Shown piece by piece: positions 35,463 through 43,643 of a stretch of 64,000 bases of DNA. This DNA comes from Taklimakanibacter albus (GTDB taxonomy: Bacteria; Pseudomonadota; Alphaproteobacteria; Rhizobiales; Aestuariivirgaceae), in the NCBI RefSeq assembly GCF_016595235.1, contig NZ_JAENHL010000008.1, forward strand, positions 664,390 to 728,389. Direction: 5' to 3'. Made by a program: the position numbers and the translations under genes. Below the pieces are notes generated by a model. The model was not told the DNA's origin, searched no databases, and was given only the letters and a program-made list of their open reading frames with translations. Within the stretch, counting starts at the first letter, position 1. The number at the start of each line of letters is the position of its first letter.

Positions 35463-35546
35463 GGAGTCCTCCATTCGCTTTCATTTGGGTTGCCGCCCAC
35501 GAGGATTAAGGCCGAGCTTGACTGATTTTGCAAGCGCGAAGACGCA

Positions 35547-35576
35547 TGTGCAGCAAGAAAATTCCCGCGCTGCACA
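35547..35576. promoter_or_regulatory. Inverted repeat in the exopolysaccharide leader
   Basis: Perfect eight-base arms TGTGCAGC (35547-35554) and GCTGCACA (35569-35576) enclose 14 bases. It lies 85-115 bases before the ExoY-like start, inside the predicted leader. It could be the site of a dimeric regulator whose half-sites are 1.5-2 helical turns apart, or an RNA hairpin in the leader. Confidence 0.45.
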
Positions 35577-35625
35577 ACGATTGCTCTTTTTGCCCAAGAA
35601 GGTGGCAACAATTAGCTCGCAGTAA

Positions 35626-35653
35626 AAAATAATTGGCGTAAAATGTTGACCAA
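35626..35653 (-). promoter_or_regulatory. Possible promoter of the exopolysaccharide operon
   Basis: On the minus strand TTGGTC (35653-35648), a 16-base spacer and TATTTT (35631-35626) form a fair sigma-70 match. This would give a leader of roughly 160 bases that includes the inverted repeat at 35547-35576. In AT-rich DNA such matches can arise by chance. Confidence 0.35.
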
Positions 35654-35737
35654 GTGTTAGTCCGAACACGGAGCAATTATTAAGCCTTTGAATCCTTGTG
35701 GAAACAGGTCCATCTTAAACGGCGACGACAACATCAG

Positions 35738-35965
35738 ATGCAACAGGACACAGAACAAAGAGGCGATGCGAGTACACGCGCATCACCCTCTCATGACAAG
35801 TCAATGAACGGCAGACGCGAAAATGCGCGACAAAAAGCGGAAGAACTGATCGCCGAAGAGAAGGAGCGCGGCAAGCCAGGCTCGATGCTAAGTGCTTATC
35901 TCATCGCACTGATCATCGGTCTTTTGATCTGGGCGGCGATCTATTATCTCTGGCGCGCGGCGTGA
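35738..35965 (+). CDS. Small single-pass membrane protein, unknown
   Basis: A 75-residue protein: a charged, Arg/Glu/Lys-rich N-terminal half (likely helical, with ARQKAEELIAEEKERGK) and one C-terminal membrane helix (about 51-71, LIALIIGLLIWAAIYYLW). ATG 35738 is taken as the start although its ribosome site is weak; a TTG at 35696 would add 14 basic residues. Codon use looks normal for this genome, which supports a real gene. It faces away from the exopolysaccharide operon and shares its control region. I do not recognise the family. Confidence 0.5.
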   Translation: MQQDTEQRGDASTRASPSHDKSMNGRRENARQKAEELIAEEKERGKPGSMLSAYLIALIIGLLIWAAIYYLWRAA

Positions 35966-35990
35966 CGAGACACGAAAGCGAAAATGCGAT

Positions 35991-37100
35991 TCAAATTTGG
36001 ACAGGTCGCTTGAGGGCGTATGTTGTCTCAGGGTCAAACAGTTGAAGCTGCGACACATCATAGTGGAAGATCACGATTTCGCCTGGTTTCGCCCGGAAGT
36101 CGCGCGGACAGCGGATATGAATCTCCGCTCCCTGCTCGCCGCTGACCGTCGCGACGAGAATCACTTCAGGCCCTAACACTTCCGTCGTTACGGCATGGAC
36201 CTCGACCGGCACGGTCGATGCCGCAGCGTCCGCTTTCAAATGGAAATCTTCCGGCCGCATGCCGGCGATGACGTCCCGTTCCGCGTGGTCGGCGAAGGCT
36301 TGCCCCAGCGCCGGCGGCAAAGCGAGGACAGTGCCGTCAAGCGACAGGCTTTGCGCCGACAGCCGGCCGCGCAGAAGATTCATCGGCGGGCTCGCCAGGA
36401 ATCCGGCGACAAAGGTGTTGACCGGATTGCGATAGACTTCCATCGGCGCGCCCACCTGAACGATGACGCCGTCCTTCATGATGCAGATGCGCTCGCCCAT
36501 GGTCATCGCCTCGACCTGGTCATGCGTCACATGGACGATGGTGGTGCCGAGCGTGCGGTGCAGCTTGATGAGCTCGGTGCGCATGGCGCTGCGCAATTTG
36601 GCGTCGAGATTGGAGAGCGGCTCATCGAGCAGGAAAGCCTTGGGCTCGCGCACCAGAGCCCGGCCCAGTGCGACGCGCTGGCGCTGGCCGCCCGACAATT
36701 GCGCCGGCTTGCGCGACAGGAGTTCGCCGATGCCCAGCATGTCGGCGATATTGGCGACACGCTGGTCGATGATGGAGCGCCCGACGCCGCGCAGACGCAG
36801 GCCGAAGGACAGATTGTCGATCACCGTCATATGCGGATAAAGCGCGTAATTCTGGAAGACGATGGCGACATCGCGATCGGCCGGATCGATGTCGTTCATG
36901 CGGGCGCCGCCGATATGGAGATCACCTTTGGAAATGGTCTCGAGGCCGGCGATCATGCGCAAGGTCGTCGACTTGCCGCAGCCCGAGGGCCCGAGCAGAA
37001 TCATGAACTCGCCATCCTTGATGTCGAGCGAGACGTCGCGGACCGCGGCATAGCCGTTGGGGTAGAATTTGTGGATGTTGCTGAGCGAGATCGATGCCAT
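35991..37100 (-). CDS. CUT1 ABC transporter ATP-binding protein (UgpC/MsmK type)
   Basis: A 369-residue MalK-type ATPase: Walker [10 protein letters not shown] (37-45), Q-loop in VFQNYALYPH (81-90), LSGGQ (135-139), [11 protein letters not shown], and a C-terminal TOBE-like domain from about 245. It is the last gene of the third CUT1 operon and serves the permeases at 37113-38039 and 39460-40272. It ends 25 bases from the convergent small membrane protein gene; no terminator is visible there. Confidence 0.93.
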   Translation of the reverse strand: MASISLSNIHKFYPNGYAAVRDVSLDIKDGEFMILLGPSGCGKSTTLRMIAGLETISKGDLHIGGARMNDIDPADRDVAIVFQNYALYPHMTVIDNLSFGLRLRGVGRSIIDQRVANIADMLGIGELLSRKPAQLSGGQRQRVALGRALVREPKAFLLDEPLSNLDAKLRSAMRTELIKLHRTLGTTIVHVTHDQVEAMTMGERICIMKDGVIVQVGAPMEVYRNPVNTFVAGFLASPPMNLLRGRLSAQSLSLDGTVLALPPALGQAFADHAERDVIAGMRPEDFHLKADAAASTVPVEVHAVTTEVLGPEVILVATVSGEQGAEIHIRCPRDFRAKPGEIVIFHYDVSQLQLFDPETTYALKRPVQI

Positions 37101-37112
37101 TGATCCAAATCT

Positions 37113-38039
37113 TCAGGTGAGCGAGCGCATATAGCGATGAAGCCAGACGGTGAGCCCCATGATGACGGCGAGCAGGATCGCCGACATGGCCGAGGCCTCA
37201 CCGATATTGAGGCCGACAAAGGCCGTCCGGTAGATGAAGTAGCTGACGAGATCGGTCGCGACGCCAGGCCCGCCGCGCGTCATGATATAGACGAGGTCAT
37301 AAGTCTTGACCGCGAAGATGAGTCGGATCAGCAAGGTGACGGCGATGACCGGCAGCATCAGCGGCAGCGTGATATGCCAGAAGGACCGCAAGGCCGAGGC
37401 GCCGTCGACGCGCGCCGCCTCATAGGGCTCGCGCGGCAGGGCCGAGAGGCCGGCAAGCAGCAGCACGATCATGAAGGAGACCTGGTGCCAGATGTCGACC
37501 ATGACGATCGTCCACAGCGCCACCTTGGTGCTGCCGAGCCAGTTCACCGGATCGATGCCGACGAGGCTCAGAAGATAGTTCACGATGCCGAGCGAGGGAT
37601 GCAGGAACATACGCCAGATGAGGCCGACGATCACCGGGTTCATCAACAGCGGGCAGAGCAGAATGGCGTAGTAGATGGCCTTGAAGCGCTCGACCGAGTT
37701 GAGCATCAAGGCGACCAGGAAGCCCAATGCGAATTCGAGCAGCACGACGGCGGCGACGAAAAAGGCGGTCAGCCACAGCGTATGGCGGAATTCCGGATCG
37801 CCGAGCGCCTTGGTGTAGTTGTCGATGCCGTTGAAGGTGTCGAAATTGGGCGCGATCAGCGTGTAGTCATGGACGCTGGTATAAAGCGCCCAGAAGACCG
37901 GGAAGAGAATGACCAGGAACAGCAGTCCCAGGCTCGGCGAGGCGATCAGCCAGCCGAACATGCGGTCGCGCCGTTCGACCGCCGTCTGTTCCGTGCGCGG
38001 CATATTGTTCAGTCGTCTGTCGTCCGCGGCGATGGTCAT
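37113..38039 (-). CDS. CUT1 ABC transporter permease, MalF-like
   Basis: A 308-residue permease with about six membrane helices after a charged 30-residue N terminus, and the EAA loop EAARVDGASAL near residue 205. An internal ATG 12 codons in (MPRTEQ) is an alternative start. It follows the binding-protein gene after a 101-base gap containing a GC-rich hairpin, and is 12 bases from the ATPase gene. Confidence 0.92.
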   Translation of the reverse strand: MTIAADDRRLNNMPRTEQTAVERRDRMFGWLIASPSLGLLFLVILFPVFWALYTSVHDYTLIAPNFDTFNGIDNYTKALGDPEFRHTLWLTAFFVAAVVLLEFALGFLVALMLNSVERFKAIYYAILLCPLLMNPVIVGLIWRMFLHPSLGIVNYLLSLVGIDPVNWLGSTKVALWTIVMVDIWHQVSFMIVLLLAGLSALPREPYEAARVDGASALRSFWHITLPLMLPVIAVTLLIRLIFAVKTYDLVYIMTRGGPGVATDLVSYFIYRTAFVGLNIGEASAMSAILLAVIMGLTVWLHRYMRSLT

Positions 38040-38071
38040 GAAAGTCGGCTGGTCCAGGATAAAGCTTCAGG

Positions 38072-38115
38072 AAGGCTCCCCCTCCGCCGCGCGGGAGGCG
38101 TGACAGAGGGGGAAG
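38072..38115. repeat. GC-rich palindromic element after the third binding-protein gene
   Basis: CTCCCCCTC at about 38076-38084 is mirrored by GAGGGGGA at about 38106-38113, and CCTCC...GGAGG pairs inside. It resembles the family A repeats but is shorter and more diverged. It occupies the same place, between a binding-protein gene and a permease gene, as the elements at 6621 and 12331. Confidence 0.6.
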
Positions 38116-38140
38116 TCAACAAGGTCTCCGTTTCTTCTTG

Positions 38141-39418
38141 TTATTTGAGTTTGCCATCCTTCTTGGCGAGCTCGGTCATTTCGGTCTCGATCGCCACCAG
38201 CGCTTCGGCCGGCTTCTTCTCACCCGCCACCGCAAGGCTGAGCTCGCGGCCCAGAACCTCGACGAGCTGCGGCGTGTAGGTGAAGACCGGGAAATTATGG
38301 CTGGTCAGCAGCATTTCCTTCAGCGCTTTTGCATAGGGATATTTGGCGTTGACGTCGGCATCGTCGAAGACGTCGGTGCGGGTCGGCGAGCCGCCCTGCA
38401 ACGCGCGCTTCTTGGCGATGGCCGGGCTTTCGACCCATTTCAGGAACTTCCAGGCCGCGTCGGCATTGGGGCTCGATTTCGGAATGGCCCAGCCCCAGGC
38501 GCCGTTCAGGCTGCCACCCTTGCCGGCTTCCGTTCCCGGCACCGGCATGATCTCGACCTTGCCGACGACGGCGGATTTCGAGGCGTCGTCGATGCCGGCG
38601 CGGAAAAAGTTGTAGGTGATGTAGCTATAGGCCTTGCCCTGCGCCATCACGTTGAAGGCTTCGTCGAAGGAGAAGCTCGCCGAGCCGATGGGGCCGTATT
38701 TATTGACGTTGGTCGCATATTGCTCGATCGCCTTGACGCCCGCTTCGGTGTTGAGCGTCGCCTTCCAATTGGCGTCGTGATACTCGCCGCCATTAGCGAA
38801 GAGATAATTCGACCATTCCATGGCGATCGGATCGGGACGCAGGCCCTGATTGACCACACCATTGATGCCGTCCTTGGTGAAGAACTCGACCTGCTTCAGA
38901 TATTCGTCCCAGGTCTTCGGCACATCGAGATCGAAGCCATATTTGGCCTTGAAGTCGGTCTTGTTCTTCTCATCCGCCAGGAGATCCTTGCGATAAAGAA
39001 GGCCCATCGCATAATTATAGAAGGGCAGCATGTAGGTGGTGCCGTCGACTTTGCCGACCAGATCCATCAGCTTCGGCACATAGACGGAGGTATCGAAATT
39101 GTCGGCCTTGATGCGCTCATCGAGCGGCTGCAGCCAGCCGGCCTTGGTGAATTCGCCGACCCAGTAGAAATCGACGACAATGGCGGAGTAGCTGCCGGTC
39201 GGCGCTACCAGCTGCGGCACCAGCTTGGTATGCATCTCGGCGTAATTGACGACTTCGAGATTGACCTCGATGCCGGTCTCCTTGGTAAATTCGGGCAGCA
39301 GCGTCTTCACATATTCGGTGTCGGGGACGCCTTCCATCAGGATGTTCACGGTTTCGGCAAAGGCCGGCCCCGACAGACCCGTCGCCAATGCCGCGGCCAG
39401 AAGCCATTTCTTCAACAT
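38141..39418 (-). CDS. CUT1 ABC transporter substrate-binding protein (family 1)
   Basis: A 425-residue periplasmic binding protein with a signal peptide ending near residue 21 (SGPAFA-ET). The mature part has the family-1 layout, with VVDFYWVGEFTKAGWLQPLDE near 84-104 (partly quoted) and a conserved GGSLNGAWGWAIPKSS region near 310. It is the second gene of its operon, after a permease gene; in most CUT1 operons the binding protein comes first. The ligand is unknown; DeoR-type control suggests a sugar whose catabolism passes through a phosphate ester. Confidence 0.9.
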   Translation of the reverse strand: MLKKWLLAAALATGLSGPAFAETVNILMEGVPDTEYVKTLLPEFTKETGIEVNLEVVNYAEMHTKLVPQLVAPTGSYSAIVVDFYWVGEFTKAGWLQPLDERIKADNFDTSVYVPKLMDLVGKVDGTTYMLPFYNYAMGLLYRKDLLADEKNKTDFKAKYGFDLDVPKTWDEYLKQVEFFTKDGINGVVNQGLRPDPIAMEWSNYLFANGGEYHDANWKATLNTEAGVKAIEQYATNVNKYGPIGSASFSFDEAFNVMAQGKAYSYITYNFFRAGIDDASKSAVVGKVEIMPVPGTEAGKGGSLNGAWGWAIPKSSPNADAAWKFLKWVESPAIAKKRALQGGSPTRTDVFDDADVNAKYPYAKALKEMLLTSHNFPVFTYTPQLVEVLGRELSLAVAGEKKPAEALVAIETEMTELAKKDGKLK

Positions 39419-39459
39419 GTCGCCACCTCCCTGGTGAGCCCGTTATGATGAGGTCCGTT

Positions 39460-40272
39460 TCACTTGAGGGCTCCAAGTGAAAGACCTTTGATGAGATGCT
39501 TGCGCAAGAACGGCAGGAGCGCGAAGACCGGCACCAGCGAAACGACGGTGGCGGCCGCCAGCGGCGCGATCTCGACACCGGCATGGGTCTCGAGCGCCGC
39601 AAGGCCGACGGGAAGCGTCTGGCTGTTGGGGCCCGAAAGCACCAGCGCGAAGAGAAACTCGTTCCAGCTCAGGATGAAGCCCAGAAGTCCCGCCGCCAAT
39701 ATGCCCGGAGCGGCGACTGGCACGGCGATATAACGAAAAGCCTGCCAGCGCGTGGCGCCATCGACGCGTGCCGCCTCCTCGAGCCGCGCCACGTCGCCTT
39801 CGAAGAAGGACACCAGCATCCAGGAGAGGAAAGGCAACGAAATGGTGAGATGGGCGATGATCAGCCCGACATGGCTCTGCATCAGGCCGGCAAACAGGAA
39901 CATGCCGAAGAGCGGCAGGACCAGAATGATCGGCGGCAGCATCTGGCTGGCGAGAACACCCAGGCGCAGGAAGGTGCCGCCGGTATTGAAGCGGGCAAAT
40001 GCGTAAGCGAGCGCGGTGGCGAGCGGCAGCGCGATGGCGGTGGCGCCGAGCGCGATGATCAGACTGTTGAGAAACCAGCCGGTGAAGGGATAACGCGCGA
40101 AGATCTCGACATAATTCATGAGACCGACGGTGCCGATCTCGGGCGGGATCTTGTAGGCGGTGAGCCGGTCGGTGAAGCTGACGCGCAGGATCCACAGAAG
40201 CGGCATGAGGATCATGAGGGAGAAGGCACATAGAATAATGTGCGGCAGAACCCTCGCTGCGATCCTCTTCAT
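39460..40272 (-). CDS. CUT1 ABC transporter permease, MalG-like
   Basis: A 270-residue permease with about six membrane helices, EAA loop EEAARVDGATRW and the tail GLSLGALK. The in-frame ATG at 40317 is rejected because it overlaps a consensus -10 box (TATAAT) and an operator-like palindrome; ATG 40272 gives the usual MalG-type N terminus (MKRIAARVLPH). It is the first gene of the third CUT1 operon, transcribed away from the DeoR regulator. Confidence 0.88.
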   Translation of the reverse strand: MKRIAARVLPHIILCAFSLMILMPLLWILRVSFTDRLTAYKIPPEIGTVGLMNYVEIFARYPFTGWFLNSLIIALGATAIALPLATALAYAFARFNTGGTFLRLGVLASQMLPPIILVLPLFGMFLFAGLMQSHVGLIIAHLTISLPFLSWMLVSFFEGDVARLEEAARVDGATRWQAFRYIAVPVAAPGILAAGLLGFILSWNEFLFALVLSGPNSQTLPVGLAALETHAGVEIAPLAAATVVSLVPVFALLPFLRKHLIKGLSLGALK

Positions 40273-40300
40273 CCCGGACGCCCACTTCCCTGCAATTCTT

Positions 40301-40343
40301 TGATCGTTTTCGATCATTATACTGGCGCAGCGCCTGGAAACAA
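40301..40343 (-). promoter_or_regulatory. Promoter and operator of the third CUT1 operon
   Basis: On the minus strand TTGTTT (40343-40338), a 16-base spacer and a perfect TATAAT (40321-40316). The palindrome TGATCG-TTTT-CGATCA (40301-40316) covers the expected transcription start. Its right half is part of GTTTTCGATCAT (40306-40317), repeated as GGTTTCGATCAT at 40391-40402 on the other promoter. This is the probable DeoR operator. Confidence 0.65.
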
Positions 40344-40359
40344 GACAATATGCCGAGAA

Positions 40360-40402
40360 TTGAAAGCGCTTATTATGAGCGTATTTGAACGGTTTCGATC
40401 AT
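40360..40402 (+). promoter_or_regulatory. Promoter and operator of the DeoR regulator gene
   Basis: TTGAAA (40360-40365), 16 bases, TATTTG (40382-40387). Four bases further on, GGTTTCGATCAT (40391-40402) repeats 11 of 12 bases of the motif found at the divergent promoter. A related GAACGATCAT overlaps the start codon. The same regulator probably represses both directions. Confidence 0.55.
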
Positions 40403-40424
40403 CCCCCATCATCCTTGAACGATC

Positions 40425-41222
40425 ATGCCCTCCCGCGATCCGATTGCCCGGCAAACTCTCCTCATCGAAAGCCTGTCCCGGCGCGGCTTCATGAGCGTTT
40501 CCGATATCGCGGAGGAGACCGGCGTTTCCGAGATCACCATAAGGCGCGATCTGACCGAGCTCGAGCGCTGCGGCACGGTCAGGCGCACCCATGGCGGCGC
40601 GCTCATCGCGCGGAGCGGCGCGCCCAATATCTATGACATAAGGGAGCCCACTTTCGAGGCACGGCGGCGGCGCAACAGCGACGCCAAGATCCGCATCGCG
40701 CGGGCGGCGGCGCAATTTGCCAAGCCCGGCCATACGATCGCGCTCGATACCGGCTCGACGACGCTCGAGATCACCCGCTTCCTCGCCGAGATCGCGGATC
40801 TGCGCATCATCACCAACAACACCCGCGCCGCCAGCCTCCTCGCCGAAACGCCACATCCGGTCTATCTGCCGGGCGGACGGGTGCGCGGGCGCGAATTGTC
40901 GATCTATGGGTCGAGCGCGGCGAGCTTCGTCGCCTCCTATCACTATGACATCCTGTTTCTCGGCCTGTCCGGCGTCTCGGAGGCCGGGCTTTTCGACTAT
41001 TCACCGGAAGATTCCGAGATCAAGCGCGCCTTCATCCAGAGATCCGATCTCGTGGTGGCGCTGTGCGATGCGAGCAAATTCAACCGCCAGGCCATGGTGC
41101 GTATCGCCGCACTGAATGAAATCCATGTCCTGGTCGTCGACACGGCGCCGCCCGCCAATCTGCAAACCGAGATCGAAAGCGCCGGCGTGCAGGTCGTCGT
41201 GGCGCCGGGTTCGGCGGAATGA
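40425..41222 (+). CDS. DeoR/GlpR family transcriptional repressor
   Basis: A 265-residue repressor: an N-terminal winged helix (about 8-65, with SVSDIAEETGVSEITIRRDL) and a DeoR-C sensor domain with the phosphate-sugar-binding GSTTLEITRFL (about 105-115) and LPGGRVRGRELS. Such proteins repress sugar operons until a phosphorylated sugar binds. Divergent orientation and shared operator-like motifs tie it to the CUT1 operon on its left. It converges on the serine hydrolase gene with six bases between the stops. Confidence 0.9.
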   Translation: MPSRDPIARQTLLIESLSRRGFMSVSDIAEETGVSEITIRRDLTELERCGTVRRTHGGALIARSGAPNIYDIREPTFEARRRRNSDAKIRIARAAAQFAKPGHTIALDTGSTTLEITRFLAEIADLRIITNNTRAASLLAETPHPVYLPGGRVRGRELSIYGSSAASFVASYHYDILFLGLSGVSEAGLFDYSPEDSEIKRAFIQRSDLVVALCDASKFNRQAMVRIAALNEIHVLVVDTAPPANLQTEIESAGVQVVVAPGSAE

Positions 41223-41228
41223 GCTCGC

Positions 41229-42233
41229 TTATTCAGCGAGAGCGGCTGCAATCTTCTTCATCAGCTCGATCGTAGTCGAAGTGCGAACACCCTTGGGATT
41301 GGCTTGCAAGTCGACGGTCTGCACGAGGACCAGTTTCTTCGCCGGCAGGAACGCGATGATCTGGCCGCCGAAACCCGCCGCATAAGCCCCGCCTCTGCCC
41401 CAGGGGTCGGCCGAAAGCTCCCACCACATATAGCCATAGCCGCGATTGCCCCGATTGGTGTGCGCATGGGCGCGTGTGGATTCAGCGACCCAATCCGCCG
41501 GGATCACCTGCTTGCCGTTCCAGCGTCCGCCATTCGCAAAGAGGAGTCCGAAGCGCGCCGCATCGCGTGCTGTCAACATGAACGGATAGGCCGGATGGTC
41601 CGACTCGGGAGCGAGAACATATCGGCCATCACGCTTCGAAAAGTCCTCCATGCCGATCGGACGAGCGATACGCCGCTCGAAGCCCGCAAAAATGTCTTCT
41701 CCGATCACCTTCCGGTAGATCGTGCCGAGCACGTTGAAATCCCAGTTGTTGTAGAACCAATAGGTGCCGGGCGCGTGACTGTCGCGCGCCGACCGCTTTT
41801 TCTTGATCTCGCGGGTCTCGTAGGCGGCAGCGTGATAGACGCCCGAACGCGCCGTCAGAAGATCGCGCAGAGTCGCCTGCTTCTCCGCAGCGCTCAAAGA
41901 CGGCTCCTTGTCATCGATACCCATCTCGGCGAGCGAGCGCGTGAGACTGATGCGCTGATCGGTGACTGCAATGCCATAGAGCGCGCTCAATAAGCTTTTG
42001 CGGACCGAGGCCATGTTGATCTTGCGGTCGAGATCACCCCAGCTGGTGACAATCTTGTCACCTTGCACGACCAGTATAGCGGTCGGCTTCTCACTGACAG
42101 CGTAATCCTTGACCAAACGGGAGATGGTTTGCGTCAAGGCCGTTTCGCCGGCCTTCGCCCAATGCGTGGACGGCTCGGCGCGTGATGGCACGGCCGCCAC
42201 GAAACTTAACAACAAACCAAGAATCAGACGCAT
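41229..42233 (-). CDS. Exported serine hydrolase of the beta-lactamase (class C/DD-peptidase) family
   Basis: A 334-residue protein with a signal peptide (cleavage near SRA-EP, residue 19). It has the active-site SxxK tetrad S76-V-R-K79, the YxN triad Y161-N-N163, and a C-terminal GGAYAAGFGGQ in the place of the third motif (K/H-T/S-G), which lacks the usual basic residue. That pattern suits an esterase or amidase better than a true beta-lactamase. ATG 42233 has GAGGGGGA upstream. The frame is open far upstream to 43595, but this is antisense to the next gene and was rejected. Confidence 0.83.
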   Translation of the reverse strand: MRLILGLLLSFVAAVPSRAEPSTHWAKAGETALTQTISRLVKDYAVSEKPTAILVVQGDKIVTSWGDLDRKINMASVRKSLLSALYGIAVTDQRISLTRSLAEMGIDDKEPSLSAAEKQATLRDLLTARSGVYHAAAYETREIKKKRSARDSHAPGTYWFYNNWDFNVLGTIYRKVIGEDIFAGFERRIARPIGMEDFSKRDGRYVLAPESDHPAYPFMLTARDAARFGLLFANGGRWNGKQVIPADWVAESTRAHAHTNRGNRGYGYMWWELSADPWGRGGAYAAGFGGQIIAFLPAKKLVLVQTVDLQANPKGVRTSTTIELMKKIAAALAE

Positions 42234-42297
42234 GGTTCCCCCTCTTTCGTTCATTCCTTGCGCCCGCATCATGCCGAAAATAGGCCCAAGCTCGTGA

Positions 42298-42326
42298 TTG
42301 GGTCCGTCACGAAGCTGCTCTAGACT
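42298..42326 (+). promoter_or_regulatory. Possible promoter of the PLP lyase gene
   Basis: TTGGGT (42298-42303), a 17-base spacer and TAGACT (42321-42326) form a fair sigma-70 promoter ending 34 bases before the ATG at 42360. The region is shared with the divergent serine hydrolase gene, for which no promoter was recognised. Confidence 0.4.
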
Positions 42327-42359
42327 GCTCCTCCGGCACACCGCCCATAGAGGACCATC

Positions 42360-43643
42360 ATGACCGCTCCCAGACCATACAAGACCCATGTCGGCAATCA
42401 TCGCCTGCATCCCGAAACCTTGATGCTGAGCTACGGTTTCGATCCGCAGCTTTCGGAGGGCGCGGTCAAGCCGCCGGTCTTCCTCACCTCCACCTTCGTC
42501 TTCAAGACCGCCGAGGAAGGCCGCGACTTCTTCGATTTCGTGTCCGGCCGAAAGGAGCCGCCCAAGGGCACCGGCGCCGGCCTCGTCTATTCGCGCTTCA
42601 ACCATCCCAATAGCGAGATCGTCGAGGACCGGCTCGCCGTCTTCGAAGGGGCGGAAGCCTGCACCCTGTTCTCCTCCGGCATGTCGGCCATCGCCACGAC
42701 GCTCCTCGCCTTCACGCGCCCTGGCGATACGATCCTGCATTCGCAGCCGCTTTATGGCGGCACCGAGACGCTGCTTGCCCGCACCTTCCAGACGCTCGGC
42801 ATCGCCTCCGTCGGTTTCTCCGATGGGGTGAACGAGGCGGCGGTGCGCAAGGCGGCCGAAGCGGCGCTCGCCAAGGGCCGCGTTTCGGTCATCCTCATCG
42901 AGACGCCGTCCAATCCGCTCAACACGATGGTCGATATCGCGCTGATGCGGACCATCGCCGATGAGATCGGCAAGACGCAGGACCTCAAGCCGGTCATCGT
43001 CTGCGACAACACACTGCTCGGCCCGGTCTTCCAGCACCCGCTCGAGCACGGCGCCGACATCTCGCTCTATTCCCTCACCAAATATGTCGGCGGCCATTCC
43101 GATCTTATCGCCGGTGCGGCCTTGGGCTCGCGCGCGACCATCAAGCCGGTCAAGGCGCTGCGCGGCGCCATCGGCACGCAGCTCGATCCGCATTCCTGCT
43201 GGATGCTCGGCCGTTCGCTCGAGACGCTGGCGCTGCGCATGGAAAGGGCCGACGACAATGCGCGGGCCGTGGCGCAGTTCCTGCAGGAGCACCCGAAGGT
43301 CGGCAAGCTGCATTACCTGCCTTTCCTCGACGCGGCAGACCCGGCGGCACATCTCTACAAGCAGCAATGCACCGGCGCCGGATCGACCTTTTCCTTCGAC
43401 ATCAAAGGCGGCCAGGCCGCGGCTTTCGCCTTTCTCAACAACCTGCAGATCTTCAAGCTGGCGGTGAGCCTCGGCGGCACCGAGTCGCTCGCCAGCCATC
43501 CCGCCGCCATGACGCATTCCGGCGTGCCGAAGGACGTGCGCGACCGCATCGGCATTCTCGATTCCACCATCCGCCTGTCGATCGGCGTCGAACATCCCGA
43601 CGATCTCATCGCCGATATCGCCCAGGCGCTGGCCGTCGCATGA
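42360..43643 (+). CDS. Cys/Met metabolism PLP enzyme (cystathionine gamma-synthase/methionine gamma-lyase family)
   Basis: A 427-residue fold-type I PLP enzyme: SSGMSA (105-110), Y132 in LYGGT, ETPSNP (181-186), D216 in CDNT, and Schiff-base K241 in [11 protein letters not shown]. True methionine gamma-lyases usually have Cys in place of the first Gly of YGGT, so that specific name is not supported. An insertion of about 15 residues near 60-75 ([13 protein letters not shown]) marks the subgroup often annotated as gamma-synthase family. It is unlike the MetC-type enzyme at 4114. The stop overlaps the next gene's start (ATGA). Confidence 0.87.
   Translation: MTAPRPYKTHVGNHRLHPETLMLSYGFDPQLSEGAVKPPVFLTSTFVFKTAEEGRDFFDFVSGRKEPPKGTGAGLVYSRFNHPNSEIVEDRLAVFEGAEACTLFSSGMSAIATTLLAFTRPGDTILHSQPLYGGTETLLARTFQTLGIASVGFSDGVNEAAVRKAAEAALAKGRVSVILIETPSNPLNTMVDIALMRTIADEIGKTQDLKPVIVCDNTLLGPVFQHPLEHGADISLYSLTKYVGGHSDLIAGAALGSRATIKPVKALRGAIGTQLDPHSCWMLGRSLETLALRMERADDNARAVAQFLQEHPKVGKLHYLPFLDAADPAAHLYKQQCTGAGSTFSFDIKGGQAAAFAFLNNLQIFKLAVSLGGTESLASHPAAMTHSGVPKDVRDRIGILDSTIRLSIGVEHPDDLIADIAQALAVA

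Larger units (their letters stand above)
35463..35737. other. AT-rich control region of the exopolysaccharide operon
   Basis: About 275 bases, visibly richer in A and T than its surroundings, between the first exopolysaccharide gene (minus) and a small plus-strand gene. It holds a long-armed inverted repeat (35547-35576) and a possible minus-strand promoter (35626-35653). A TTGACC at 35646-35651 on the plus strand has no matching -10. No other open frame is convincing. Confidence 0.6.

Noticed and set aside
40273-40317. Permease start at ATG 40317
   Set aside because: This ATG overlaps a consensus TATAAT and lies in the operator palindrome, upstream of the predicted transcription start.
42234-43595. 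N-terminal extension of the serine hydrolase by about 450 codons
   Set aside because: The extra part is antisense to the PLP enzyme gene, and the signal peptide and ribosome site place the real start at 42233.
42360-43643. Naming this enzyme methionine gamma-lyase
   Set aside because: The lyase-typical Cys near the catalytic Tyr is Gly here (YGGT), so only the family can be given.
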